Below, in pieces: positions 12,013-23,313 of a DNA stretch of 64,000 bases (position 1 is the first letter of the stretch; each line of letters begins with the position of its first letter). The stretch lies in assembly GCF_030272615.1 (NCBI RefSeq), contig NC_081413.1, positions 181,920,951-181,984,950 on the forward strand, in the 5' to 3' direction. The DNA comes from Cryptomeria japonica. Taxonomy: Eukaryota > Streptophyta > Pinopsida > Cupressales > Cupressaceae. Under the pieces are notes generated by a model. It saw only the letters and a program-made list of their open reading frames with translations, was not told where the DNA came from and did no database searches. The translations under genes and the position numbers were made by a program.

Positions 12013-12025
12013 AAAGAGGGGCAAA
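12013..12025 (+). other. Polypurine tract before LTR
   Basis: AAAGAGGGGCAAA directly precedes TGTAGACACC, a typical Ty3 LTR start. It implies that 12026 onward is a 3' LTR in + orientation whose internal region included, or has been replaced by, the reverse-strand PMD gene. Confidence 0.65.
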
Positions 12026-13295
12026 TGTAGACACCTAAAAATGTCTCATTGATCATGTACTAATTATTCCTCTAATTGATTAAATAATCTTTATTATTTA
12101 ATTAAGTTAATTAATCTTATTCTTCTAATTTCATATTTCCTCGTCATCTTACTAATTATTCTATTCCTATTCTATCATCATTTAATCATTTTAATAATTT
12201 TCTAATATTAATTAAATATTTGTTATTTAATTAATTATGGTTAATTCCCCAATTTAAATAATCTTCATTATTTAAATAAATTAATTCTCAATTTCTATCT
12301 CAATCCTATCATCATCTAATCATTCAACCCTTTTCTAAATATTAATTAAATATTTATTTAATTAATTGTGATTTAATCCTTTAATTTAAATAATATTTAT
12401 TATTTAATTAAAGTCCATTTCTAACATAATTAAATAATTTCTTTAAATTATTTAATTAACTAATTGATTCTTCTAGTTCCCCAAATACTAATTTCATTTA
12501 ATTTCATATTCTTCTAATTTCTTCCAAATTTAAATACATGTGCATGATTTCAAAAACCAAATTGAAAGTCAAAGTCAAGTTCTAAATATATTCAAATACT
12601 AAATTCAATTAATAAAATCATTTATTTGAATAATATCTCATGCAAAGATTAAATTAATAATCTAAATCTAAATGCAAGCACATGCTAAATTAATTAATTC
12701 AATCAATTAATTAATTAAATCATTTATCTCTTCAACTTCTATTTCCATCTTTCAATTAGCTTTTTCTAAATTAAACTCTCTATGTCATCTTCTTTATTTC
12801 CACCAATCATCCTTTTTCTTCCTTAAGTCAGGTTTTTCTCAATCAGTTGACTCAATTAATCTATTCAATCTATTGAGTTTCACTCCTACAATCAACAGTT
12901 TAACTATCAACTTACATTTGAGCTCACCTCAGTTCACACCTCTTGATCAATTTGTTCCACCTTTCAATCAATCTTCTCCAATTTTCTATAAATTGAGCAT
13001 CCAATCTCCATTTTCAACAATCATGAACTTTGAATCTTTGTGTCACTTGCAGGTTACCAACGCAATATCTAAGAGCCATCATACCACAAAGAGGAGAAGA
13101 GAAATGGAAGCAATATGCAAATCTTGGAATAGGGAGTTTTAATTGAATTGATTTATAATTCCTATTTTATTTGATCTTGCATCATTTCATTGTTAGTTTG
13201 TTAAATTCTTTGATTAGATAGGGATTTGTGATTTCCCTTGTGCTTCTAATTGATAACTTTGTTTATTTGAAGAATGAATTATAGCATGCTTTACA
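12026..13295 (+). repeat. 3' LTR-like sequence next to the PMD gene
   Basis: It starts TGTAGACACCTAAAAATG after a polypurine tract. An AT-rich, TTAATTAA-rich U3-like stretch follows, then a TATA box near 12987 and a possible splice acceptor (CACTTGCAG) near 13050. I placed the end at CTTTACA (13295) by resemblance to another LTR end here; no second copy confirms it. A related but diverged start (TGTAGACATATAAATTTG) is at 45501. Confidence 0.5.
12987..12993 (+). promoter_or_regulatory. TATA box in LTR
   Basis: TATAAAT in the context TTCTATAAATTGAGC lies about 960 bp into the LTR-like sequence, where a U3 core promoter would be expected. Confidence 0.45.
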
Positions 13296-13719
13296 TTAAT
13301 AACAATGGATACACTTATGATTCTTAGTATGGTACCTAGATAGGAGATGTCAACATGCTTGATCAATGGCATTCCAGCTATGTCCTCAGATTGGCCTTGA
13401 TGTAGTAAAAGGAGAACCATGTGTATAACAGAGGAAAGGATTGACATTTCTTTTTAGGTGGCCTTGGGCCATTGTGTGTGGTTTTATGCTCAAGACATGA
13501 CAGTTTAAGATAGAGAAGACTTTTTTGACTCTATGCCCAATGGAGTAGGCACCCAGTCTGCTCCCCAAAGATTTGAGATCTTGCCATGCCTACAAGGGGC
13601 ATGCATCCTTGAGCTAGAGCCACTATTGGGAGACCCAAATTTAGCATAAAGTTGAGGTCCCTGGTTCAAAATTTTGTATATTGCATTCAAAATCACCTTC
13701 TAGAATAGGCCTAAGTTGC

Positions 13720-14500
13720 TTAGTTTGAGAACTCACATTTTTGCCCGTATTAAAAGTCATGAAAAATCCTCTTAGGAGATTTTTATGCACATTATAGAGA
13801 TTCTATGATCCCATTTGTAGCTCCCCTGAACCAAATTTTATGAGTTTGTAAAGTCTCCTTTGGAGGTCCAGAAGTTAGGGTGGTTATTTACAGTAGTTCA
13901 ACTTTTTTTAGGAGCCCACTTTGAGCAGTTGTATCTTTGTGTTGGATGATTTTTGAGCCCAAATGATGGTTTCCCATGATTCTCTACTATTTTTTGAGGG
14001 CCCATGCTAGGTGGCATAGCCCCATGAATCCATTTGATAGGCTTTCAAAGTTTAATCCATTTACAAAAAGTTCAGTTTTGTAAACAGAACAGTGTCAAAC
14101 AGCACTTTGTAGCCACCTTTATGAATTTTTATTTCACATCCAATTGACCTGCAGTTGAAAGAAAGTGTACCCCATGATTCTCTATAAAATTATCTACCAC
14201 ATTCCTGGTTTGTAGCCCCCCATATCATCATTTGATAAGTTTTTGAAGCCCATTCAAAACAAACTTTCTCAGGGTTTATGAGCAGCATGTTCATATTTTT
14301 ATGAGTGGTAATCTTTGCGGGTTAATATATTTTTCCACCAATGTTAGATGATCCATCTGATGCCCTAGATTCTTCATATTATAGTCTATCAGTGTGTCAG
14401 GTTGCACAGTTTGATCAAGTGTTTTGATAAGTTTTTAAAGCTAATTTCGGGGGCTGCTCAGGTTGTCTTGACCAAAAATCAAGATTGTAAAATGTCAAGT
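13720..14500. repeat. Degenerate ~195-bp tandem repeat, about four units
   Basis: The anchor TTTGATAAGTTTTTGAAGC and its variants recur near 13838, 14034, 14230 and 14420, about 190-197 bp apart. Upstream companions (TTTGTAGCCCCC-like, and CCCATGATTCTCTA at about 13973 and 14171) keep the same spacing. Units are strongly diverged, so the array is old. No gene is visible here. Confidence 0.6.
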
Positions 14501-14695
14501 TAAATGATCCGGCATTCAATTCCTCTAATTTCAAGCATTCCAATCAAGGTATCTGATGATTTTGAACAATTAGTTGTTTGAGAAAGATTTTTTTTTTGTC
14601 GGGCCAACCTTGGGTCTGACTAGTGATAAAATCCATTATGACCAGTTGGAGGTTGTTGAAAGTATTGTTGCATATTATTTAAATCATTTTGTAAA

Positions 14696-14863
14696 ATTCA
14701 ATCCAATGGATATTTGCAGATAAATGGAATTACAAACCATTTTGTTGGTTTAATGAAATGATAGCTGAAGAAAAAAGGGATTCAATCCAATGGATATTTG
14801 CAGATAAATGGAATTACAAACCATTTTGTTGGTTTAATGAAATGATAGCTGAAGCAAAAAGGG
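14696..14863. repeat. Recent 84-bp tandem duplication
   Basis: Two head-to-tail 84-bp copies (14696-14779 and 14780-14863) begin ATTCAATCCAATGGATATTT and differ at one position (GAAGAAAA versus GAAGCAAA). Near identity indicates a recent event. Confidence 0.95.
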
Positions 14864-16815
14864 ATTGCATGGAGTTATTAAAATCATGTTCTCAATTTGA
14901 ACTTTTAAAAAGGGACTAAGGGATCAATTAAATCTTCCTGAGTGACTTTTGTGTTCAAAGTGATTTAAATATTTCAATGAAAGGAGAAAACAAATTAAAA
15001 TTCTCCTATGATGTGAACGAGAAAAGCACCACGAGGGATAAAATATTCAATGTAGTTGGTGTGGTGCAAGGTGAAGACTTTCTAAAAAAGTCTTTTAAAA
15101 AAATTTCATCCCACAAGATTTTTGTAGCATGATGAGAGGACCGCGGTATAGCGGGGTTAAGGGGGAAGCTAATATTTCTGCTACCCAACGAGACTATTTG
15201 TACACCCAAAGCAAGTTCGTGGGCTATTGGGGAGGGAGATTTAGTCTTCCCCCCCCCCCCACCCTGTAGGGTCAGATCAGGTGGTGAAGATGTGTTGCGG
15301 GTTGAGAAGAAAGAGGGGAATCCTTTTCCCCGCCACCCCACAAGACAATAGGGCGGCCAAAGATACACTATGGGGTAGGAAAAATGAGCATCAGATGAAA
15401 AAGATAATGAATACTAGGAGGACAATGCCAAGGTGAAAGTTAGGGAAAATGACAGTAATTAAATTCATTTATCCGTAAAAAAAAAAACATGCATGCTTTA
15501 GGGTTTGCAATGGATGAAACAGAAGGTTTCACGGCACCCATGACAAATAGAATTAATAGACTAGTAAAAAACAACTTATTCTTGTGGATGGATCATGATT
15601 GCAGGGTGCATGATAAGCAGAAGCTAATCGATTTGCAGTTTTCCTCCACACACAGTAATAGTGCATCAAAGGGCCAGTGACATGTTCCAATGTGACAACT
15701 TCTAATACTTGAATCAAAATTATTGTTTTGACCACACAATTTGGATGAAGGATAGAGGCAGATGTACCAGTGAGCCTGCAATCTGCTAGGCATCGATAGG
15801 GATGAGGTCTCTAATAATAGTGCCAAAAAAAAGAAGGGCAATGAATGATTGACGCACTTTGTTAATGATATTGAAGTTGCGGTTGTCCAAATCATAGTGC
15901 ATGTGAAATGTGAATGCATTGACCATGTGTATGTTATTGTAAATTCAAAGTTTACTCTAGATTATCCACTACTAAGAAATGGGGTTTTCCAAAAAAAAAT
16001 TATGATGAATTTAATGAGAGTTATGAGGTAGTTTATGTTGCAAACTGGAGAACATTTGCTATGCTTCATTTCTCCCATCAAATGTCCCCCATTTTGAACA
16101 AGATGATATTATAATATTTGTGGTAATGGAATGAATAAATGGTGTTGAAGGTTGCATAGAGATTAACACAACTTGCAATAAGCCTGGTTCGTTTCTTTGT
16201 GAGTAGATTTCTTTAATGGCCACATAGATATCAATATGATACCCATAATCTAAAAAAGGGATGAAGTGATGTGTAGTGGGCCAAGGTATTGTTTCAATGA
16301 TGCCAATAGAATCGTGTGAAAATGGATGTAGAAGAGGATAAAATATCAGTCGCCACAATGTGTGAGGTTCAATTCTATGGGGAAAACTACAGTGTTATGC
16401 TGGTCTGAGAGTGGCATTGGGGAATATTTGCATGATTCTGGTTTCACCACATGGATCTGATGTTTTTACAATATGATTAAGAGACGGTCTTGATCTCACA
16501 AAGTTTGAAATGTAATGCCCTATGGGCGGTGAAGAATATTTTTGTAGGGAGCATTGTTAAGAGGGCAATTTGAATCACTACAACATGCATGGGACAAAAT
16601 ATGAGTTTGGTCAGAGTGCTTTGTTACATTGATAGCCATTGTCCATTACAAGTGGTTAGGGTAGCACTAAAGAAGGGAAATAACGTAGGGCATGTTTGAC
16701 AGTGGCACAAATTGCATCGTTGAGATTCCTATTAAGACTTGTTGGGATTGTAGGGATTCACTTCTTAAGTTTTTGGAATAGTTGAGCCAAGCACAGTGTT
16801 GATTTTCATAGTCAC
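14864..16815. other. No recognisable gene; anonymous degraded sequence
   Basis: Open frames here are short and resemble nothing I know. A C-run lies near 15247 and an 11-A run near 15478 follows a purine-rich stretch, which could be the tail of an old retroposed copy, but no target duplication was found. Confidence 0.5.
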
Positions 16816-17368
16816 TATAGTGTCATAAAATTGTGAATCTCACAATTTTTTACCACATTAGGGTCCTCATGCATGTGAATCAAATCCCTAAGCCTGATCG
16901 GAGACTAGAGACTTGCTCGACACCTAAAAAATTGCATCTTTCTGGCCCTTTGCACTACCCAAACTGCATCTTGTCCTAGAAAAAAGGGCAAGACGGGCAT
17001 GCCACCCCTATCTCCTGCCCTATTTTGGGGCAGGACCCTTTCCAATATTCATTGGAGGTTGTACATTGAGCGATAAAACTCCCCCAGTGTTGGCCTATGA
17101 TGGTAAATCAATCAGTTAACCCTAATTAACAGGTATATAAGTTGCATTTGTCTTCCATTTTGCATAAGGTTGACGAGTTCAATAAGCGATAAGGTGGGCA
17201 TGAGATCAAGAATTCAACAACATTCATGCATTCCTTTCCTGCATTGACCATTCTCAAGTCTCCTTTCAAGGCTAGGTGTTGCATTCAAGTCAAGGATTCA
17301 ACCATTGAAGAGGAGATTTATTCCAACATTCAACTTCATACAAGCAAATCTACCTATATTCTATCTAT
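16816..17368 (+). repeat. Old solo LTR of L55-related family, left half
   Basis: It starts TATAGTGTCATAAAATTG, a decayed form of the L55 LTR start TGTAGCGTCCTAAAATTG, and later shares AAGTCAAGGATTCAACCATT with the LTR at 55364. It is interrupted at 17369 by Copia-A and continues at 44851-45486. Together the halves are about 1.18 kb, close to the 1.19-1.23 kb of intact L55 LTRs. Confidence 0.8.
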
Positions 17369-18588
17369 TGTTAGACAATTCAAATAATCGAAAGACAACT
17401 AAGAGGGGGGGTGAATCAGTTGTCATAGATTACCAGAACATTTAGTAATTAAAACCTTAATACCGGAACCCAAAACATTAATACTAGAATGTTTAAAGCA
17501 ACTATCGAAATAACATATAAACCAATTAAGCATAAACAATAATCAGAGAAATAATACTATCCACATGACACCAATATTTATACGTGGAATACTTGGTAAA
17601 GGGAAAAACCATGGTGGAAAGCCTACCCACAGTCATATAATTCTTCTACAGTAAATATGTGAATTACAATTGAGGGGCCTACACTTGCAGGGAAGCCAAC
17701 AACCTAGAGCGCATTGCCCATCACAAAAGGAGTCTCATTCACTACATAGAAATCCATACTACAATCCGAAGAAATCAATGAACTACAAAGATAGCATCTC
17801 CTATGCTTGAATACAGTTCCGGTTAAGCTCAATACTGGAGGACTATATCCTCTTCCATAAACCCAACTCGATTTCCAATGATCGACCAAATCCTCTACCT
17901 GAATTATATTACATTATTTGCACATTACATATCCATATTCCATACCATGATCATGATCTACAATGAGATATTACATCATATATACAAACCCTCGACCATA
18001 AACAAACAGGTCAGCTATCAGATAATAAACCAATTATATAATTATAAAACATGTCAGCCAGAGACCAAACAAATAATATCCAAGCCATAAGACATCCCAA
18101 AAACACATCAAGAGGTCCAATCCACATGTTACAATAAGTCGGTCCATAACCTAGATAACACTGAGACCCAATATAGGTCCACATGCTAAAGCAATGATCC
18201 TAATTTGCCAAGTCTCGAACATGATTACCATCAACATCCTTAAACTCCACCGAAAGCTGCACCAACACCACTTATGCATATCATCAAAGATCTTCATCAA
18301 AGCTCTGCCGATGAAACCCTCACCAAAACCACAAACCAAGATTTCAAGAAAACATGATAGCATCCGACCACCAGACCAAAACCAACTGACTGAACATGAA
18401 CATGAGTAGCATGAATAAGACAATTCCATAACCCAAACATACTAGAGCATACCAGATCATATCCAACTAGAAACCAAACATCCTACCGGGACCAAAAGAG
18501 TGTCGGCAAAGCATCCAAAATAGCTAGTGTTGACATCAATGACAAAACATCAATGCAACACATAATCAATTCCTCCAAATGGCCAAAA
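17369..18588 (-). repeat. 3' LTR of Copia-A
   Basis: It aligns with 43620-44845 over its whole length. Read on the reverse strand it starts near 18588 (TTTTGGCCATTTGG, a decayed TGTTGGCC) after a purine tract and ends CTAACA at 17369. Short open frames inside it are fortuitous. Confidence 0.88.
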
Positions 18589-18999
18589 ATCTCTCCCTTT
18601 GACATTGATGGCAACACTAGATGTGAAAAACATCCAAGTGCTAATAAATGCCAAACAAGTCTCCCCCAATGGAAGACAACCAACAATCTCCCATATAAAG
18701 ATATAGCAATGAAGTTTTGAATTGAAGACCAAACTCCCCCTGTGAATAATATCCTTGTAAAGCTCTGTATTACACGTGTATCTCTACCCCTGATGTATAC
18801 AACCCCTTAAGTTTTTCACATCAATATCTCTCCCCCTTTGACATCAATGCAAAAAATTTGACAAAAATATCAAAGCCAAAACAAAAACCACTAAAACACA
18901 AGGCAAACTACTCCCCCTGAGTAGTGGCCTCCCCACATCAGTGCCAGAATGAATAATATCTCTGATAATGCATACTGTACTGATGCCAAAATGCATCAA
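18589..18999 (-). other. Copia-A 3' untranslated region with polypurine tract
   Basis: Between the RNase H end and the 3' LTR. On the reverse strand AAAGGGAGAGA (about 18590-18600) is the expected polypurine tract, and a similar AAAGGGGGAGAGA lies near 18835. No further gene is seen. Confidence 0.7.
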
Positions 19000-20500
19000 T
19001 CAATTCTCTGCAGAAGGGGAAGAAACCCCTAACCTGTCTCTTAGGTACTCAAGTGATTCATTAGGCAAAGATTTAGTGAAAATATCTGCAATCTTCTCTT
19101 TAGTGTTCACATAAACTAGTCTAACTTCATTTTCTTCCACCTTCTCCTTCAAAAAGTTATACTTGATAGATATGTGCTTTATCTTAGAGTGAAATAACGG
19201 ATTCTTTGATATGTCAATAGCAGCAGAGTTATCACAGTGAATAACTAATGGTCTAGTGCAATGCACTTAGATATCCTTCAACATTTGTTTCATCCATAGA
19301 ACCTATGTACAGTTAGTAGCAGCAACAACATAATCATCTTCATCAATAGATAAATAAGTACACGACTATTTCTTGTTGATCCATGAAACCAACTTCTTTC
19401 CAAGAAAAAAATCTCCACTAGAAGTACTTTTCTGGTCATCAACCTCACCAGCCCAATCTGTATTTGTATATGCACATAAAGTAAAGTCATCATCCTTAGG
19501 GTACCACAATCCATATTTAGATGTACCTTGCAAGTATCTAAAAATTCTTTTCACCGCACTCTCATGATTTTCTCTAGGATCACTCTGAAATCTAGATGCA
19601 ATACAAACAACATTCATTATGTTAGGTCTAGTTTGAATCAAATAAAGCAGACCTCCAATCATAGATTTGTCTCTTGTAGGATTTATCGGTGTAGAAACAT
19701 CTTTCCTTGTCAATTTATCACTTGTAACCATAGGAGTACTTACCGGTTTAGAATCTCCAATACCAAATTTCTTCAACAATTCCCTAGCATACTTAGTTTG
19801 ATAGATGAAAATACCTTTGTTAGTTCGAGTAATGTGCAAACCCAAGAAAAATTTCATTTCCCTAATCATAGACATGTCAAATTATTTCTCCATATTCTTA
19901 GAAAATTTCATCAACAAATAATTCAATAATTAGTATATCATCATCAGTGACCTTATAATATAAATTATTGTCAGCATTACCCTTAGTAAAACCAAGCTTC
20001 AAAAGATATTTATCCAACCTTGCATATCAAGCTCTAGGTGCCTGTTTCAATCCATATAAAGCTTTCCTTAACCTGCAAACCATGTTTGTATCATCTAAAA
20101 GTGAAAAACAATCAAGTTGCTCAATATAAACTTCCTTATTCAAAAATGCACACTTAACATCCATCTAATAGTTTTGTAGTTCTTATGGGCAGCATAGGCA
20201 AGAAATAATCTTGCATCTTCAATCCTAGCTACAAGTGCAAAAGTTTCACCATAATCAATTCCTTCCTTCTAAGAATATCCTTTACAAACAAATCTAGCTT
20301 TATTCCTTACAACCTCTCCATCTTAATTCAATTTATTCCTAACAACCCATTTAGTTCCAATAACATTCTTATTTTTAGGACGGGGAACTAAACTCCATGT
20401 GTTATTCTTCTCAATCTGATCTAATTATTTTTCCATAGCTTTTAACCCACATTCATCAATTACGGATACCAGTTCAAATTGAAAAATTAAACATACCTCA
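19000..20500 (-). pseudogene. pol: Copia-A reverse transcriptase and RNase H
   Basis: The reverse strand encodes a copia RT/RNase H in fragments. The connection segment reads FLGLHITRTNKGIFIYQTKY and SMIGGLLYLIQTRPNI; RNase H reads YTNTDWAGEVDDQKST and later CDNSAAIDISKNP, ending at SPSAEN near 19000. The RT catalytic motif, normally YVDD, reads FVDE at 19907-19918, so one catalytic Asp is Glu. Stops and at least one frameshift separate the RT core (19880-20750) from the RNase H frame. It is inactive. Confidence 0.85.
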
Positions 20501-20756
20501 TTAGTTGCTAGTCTCCTTCTGGTCATCACTCCATTGATCTTATCCCCAATGATCTTATCTTCTAAATGATTCAATCTCACATACCTAGGAGTCTTCTAAC
20601 TCTCTGTTCCTCTTCCTAGTTCTTGAATTACTGTTTAATTTTCTAATACTGTCAAAGAAACTGGTTCAATAGTTTTTTCTAGTAAAGATGCTACCGGTTT
20701 AGATATTATCATTTCCACCACTGGTTCTTGCTCATAAACTCTGATTTGACTTCTAT

Positions 20757-21226
20757 TCAACTCATCAACCTTGTCATTAGCACTCTCCACGATTCTCTGC
20801 AATCTCTTGTTATAACCTCTATATATTTGATTTCATTAGAATAACCAAGAAAAATTCCTTCATCACATATAGGATCAAATTTGCCAATGATATCATCTCT
20901 CCTGATATAACATTTACTACCAAAGATTCTGAAATACTTAACTGTACCTATGTATTGCCAAACCATAATTCATAAGATGTCTTAGTGGTTTCTCCTTTGA
21001 TATGTACTTTGTTGAATCTATAAAATGTTGTGCTCACTTCTTCTCTCTAGTAGATATGAGGTAGACTAGCTTCCATCATTATTGTTCTAGCATCATCCAA
21101 GATAGTTTTGTTCTTCCTTTCCACAACCCCATTCTTTTGAGGTGTCTGAGGAGAAGAAAATTGTCTCCTTATACCATGTTTCTCACAAAAGTTATTAAAC
21201 TTACTAGATGTGAATTCTCCACCATG
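20757..21226 (-). pseudogene. pol: Copia-A integrase, C-terminal part
   Basis: The reverse strand shows the integrase core second Asp and third Glu regions (DHGGEFTSSKFNNF, PQKNGVVERKN) and then the GIFLGYS motif after a KYFRIFGSKCY stretch. The upstream part of integrase is on the far side of the giant Ty3 insertion at 41629-42145. An open frame that seems to start at 21313 is chimeric, because its first 27 or so residues come from the inserted LTR. Confidence 0.88.
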
Positions 21227-21231
21227 ATCTG
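21227..21231. other. Target-site duplication, left (giant Ty3)
   Basis: ATCTG directly precedes the LTR start TGTTATCAC and is repeated exactly at 41624-41628, after the second LTR. The copia integrase sequence is continuous when the element and one copy are removed. Confidence 0.9.
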
Positions 21232-21554
21232 TGTTATCACTATTTAAGAAATGGGTTTTCTTTTCCCATAAATGGCTAAGTTTTTTAAAATTTTGAGTCA
21301 GGCATGCTATCAACTACTTCAAATCTATGTTAAGTCCTTAAGGGTTTAGGGTTTTTGGTTTTAAATCACTCAAATGTCTAATCAAAACCCTTTGGTTTAT
21401 ATTCCTCCGTTACTTTATCCACTTAAGTAATGGGTCTTGGGGTCATGTGAAGTGTCCCCCTTGTTATTTACCCAGGCGGTCGTTAAATAATTGTAAAATT
21501 TTAAGCCTAATGCCTTTTTCCTTCTAATGTTGTCGGGTCCAGTAAGTGTTGCGC

Positions 21555-22960
21555 AACTTCTAGATGAATTTGCAACTTTCGCCATTTTGTCAAGCGAAGT
21601 TGCGGGTGTGTTAAGCTATGCGAAATAGCGAAAGGAAAAAGTATGTTCAACTATGTGCCTTTGGTCTGGTTTAATGAGACTCCTTCTCGCCCAAGATCTA
21701 ATGGCTGACATTGATTCGCAACCAAAACTAGCAAGTGAAATACCTTTCACGAAATGGCGAAAAGAGCTTGGCGGGACCCAGCGGTGAAGAATTTTCCATC
21801 GCTAAAAGGTGATCAAGTTCAAGAGAAAATCGATGGTTCTCATTGTTTCGTGGCTCATAGATGCTCACGTGTTATGCCCTGTGAAGCAGCGAAAGGTTTT
21901 GGCCTAGGAAAAGGGAGTTTTAATAGAAGCATAACAGATGCGCAGGTTCTCAGAGATCTGACAGCTAGCACAGTTTTGTAGGAGGGAGATGCTCGAAAGA
22001 TAGCTTTCGTAAAACAGCGAAATGACATGGCATTCCAAGCAAGCAGTCCAAGCGGTTGAGATGGCAAGTAAGATAATGGCACATGGTCGTAAATCAAAGT
22101 GGTCAGTGAATCAGATTTAAGGACTAAAAGGTGGGTCCAAGAAGATGAGTCATGTTGTGGGATAAGAGATGACCTGGCAAATATAGGTGGAAAGGAAAAG
22201 GTGGGCTCGAAGAATAGGTAATGCATAAAGGTAAAAGGGGATCAACTCTATTTTGATCCAAGGGTTCTCATCATTTCATGGCTACAAATCAAATGAATGT
22301 TAAGGCCTATGAAAAGGTGAAAGAGAAAAAGAGATTCTTCACGGCATGACGTGGAGTGACAGCTATTATTTCTTGCAAAGCTTGATGGTGATGTTTCGAT
22401 TGACACGTAGTTTCAAAAGGTATTTCAGGGCCCACCAAGGTGTAACCGATGGTTATGTAGGAAAGAGGACATGTGATTGATTCTGAACTAAACTCAAAGA
22501 GTTTCCTAGGGCTAATGGTCAAATGCCACATGCCATTTGTTAACCGATGAATAAGTGGGATAAACAATAAAGGTTTCACTTACAAGATGGTCATCTCAAG
22601 ATTGATCCAACGCTTCTTGTTGTTTCATGGCCCGGATATGCAAGCGGATTAACCCCTACGAAATAGCGAAAACCTGTTAGCCGTCAAGATGAGGCATGGT
22701 TAGTGAAAAGGTTGACGGTCCCCGTAAGGATTAAAGGCCGAGGGGTTAGAGTTCCATCTAAATCTTGGCGTAGCTTTGCGAAAGGAAAGTGCTCATGGGA
22801 TAAAGCTTGTGAAATGGTGAAAAAGAGGTAGGGCCCGATGCAAAGGCAAAGATTTTAAGATAGTGTAAAAACCGATCATGTCTCATCTGATCGAACGGCT
22901 GGTGTAATTTTGTTTGGTGAAATTGCTAGAAGGTTATGCTCTACAAAATGGCAAAAGAGT
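21555..22960 (+). repeat. Dispersed GCGAAATAGCGAAA modules in the 5' giant LTR
   Basis: The motif CGAAATrGCGAAA or a decayed form recurs near 21619, 21749, 21881, 22006, 22304, 22658, 22809 and 22943. In several places it ends a ~70-bp module that begins with a GATC...GGTTCTC-like stretch and contains TTGTTTCGTGGC (for example 21826-21897, 22255-22322, 22608-22675). CpG loss accounts for many differences. The same series is in the other LTR (about 35490-36910). Confidence 0.7.
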
Positions 22961-23313
22961 GGAGAGGAAAATAGACAGGCATGTTATGACCCATTGGAGA
23001 AAAATTTTTGAATTCTTCTATGAATTCAATTTTGAAGGGATGACCAAAGCATGTGGTATCAATGTCATAGTTAAGAGCCTGACTACCGTATATGATCTCG
23101 TATCAATTGAATGAAGGCATCATTTTGAAGAGTAGTTGCAAAGAAGCGCTTATAGAGCAAATTTCTTCAATTGCAGAGTGGATTTCTTCAACCAAAAAAC
23201 AAGTTCTCTTATACCCTTGTTTGGCTATTACTTAACAGTGTGTTTTGATTGAGGTCTTGATTTGTCACAGAAAAGTTGGGGTTAGCACTTAAATTGTTTG
23301 CATAGTCTTTAAG

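Noticed and set aside
15006-15368. Reverse-strand 120-residue frame
   Set aside because: Crosses a poly-C run, has low-complexity composition and no recognisable motif.
21047-21313. Single integrase frame starting at 21313 on the reverse strand
   Set aside because: The first residues are from the giant LTR; the true copia integrase resumes only at 21226.
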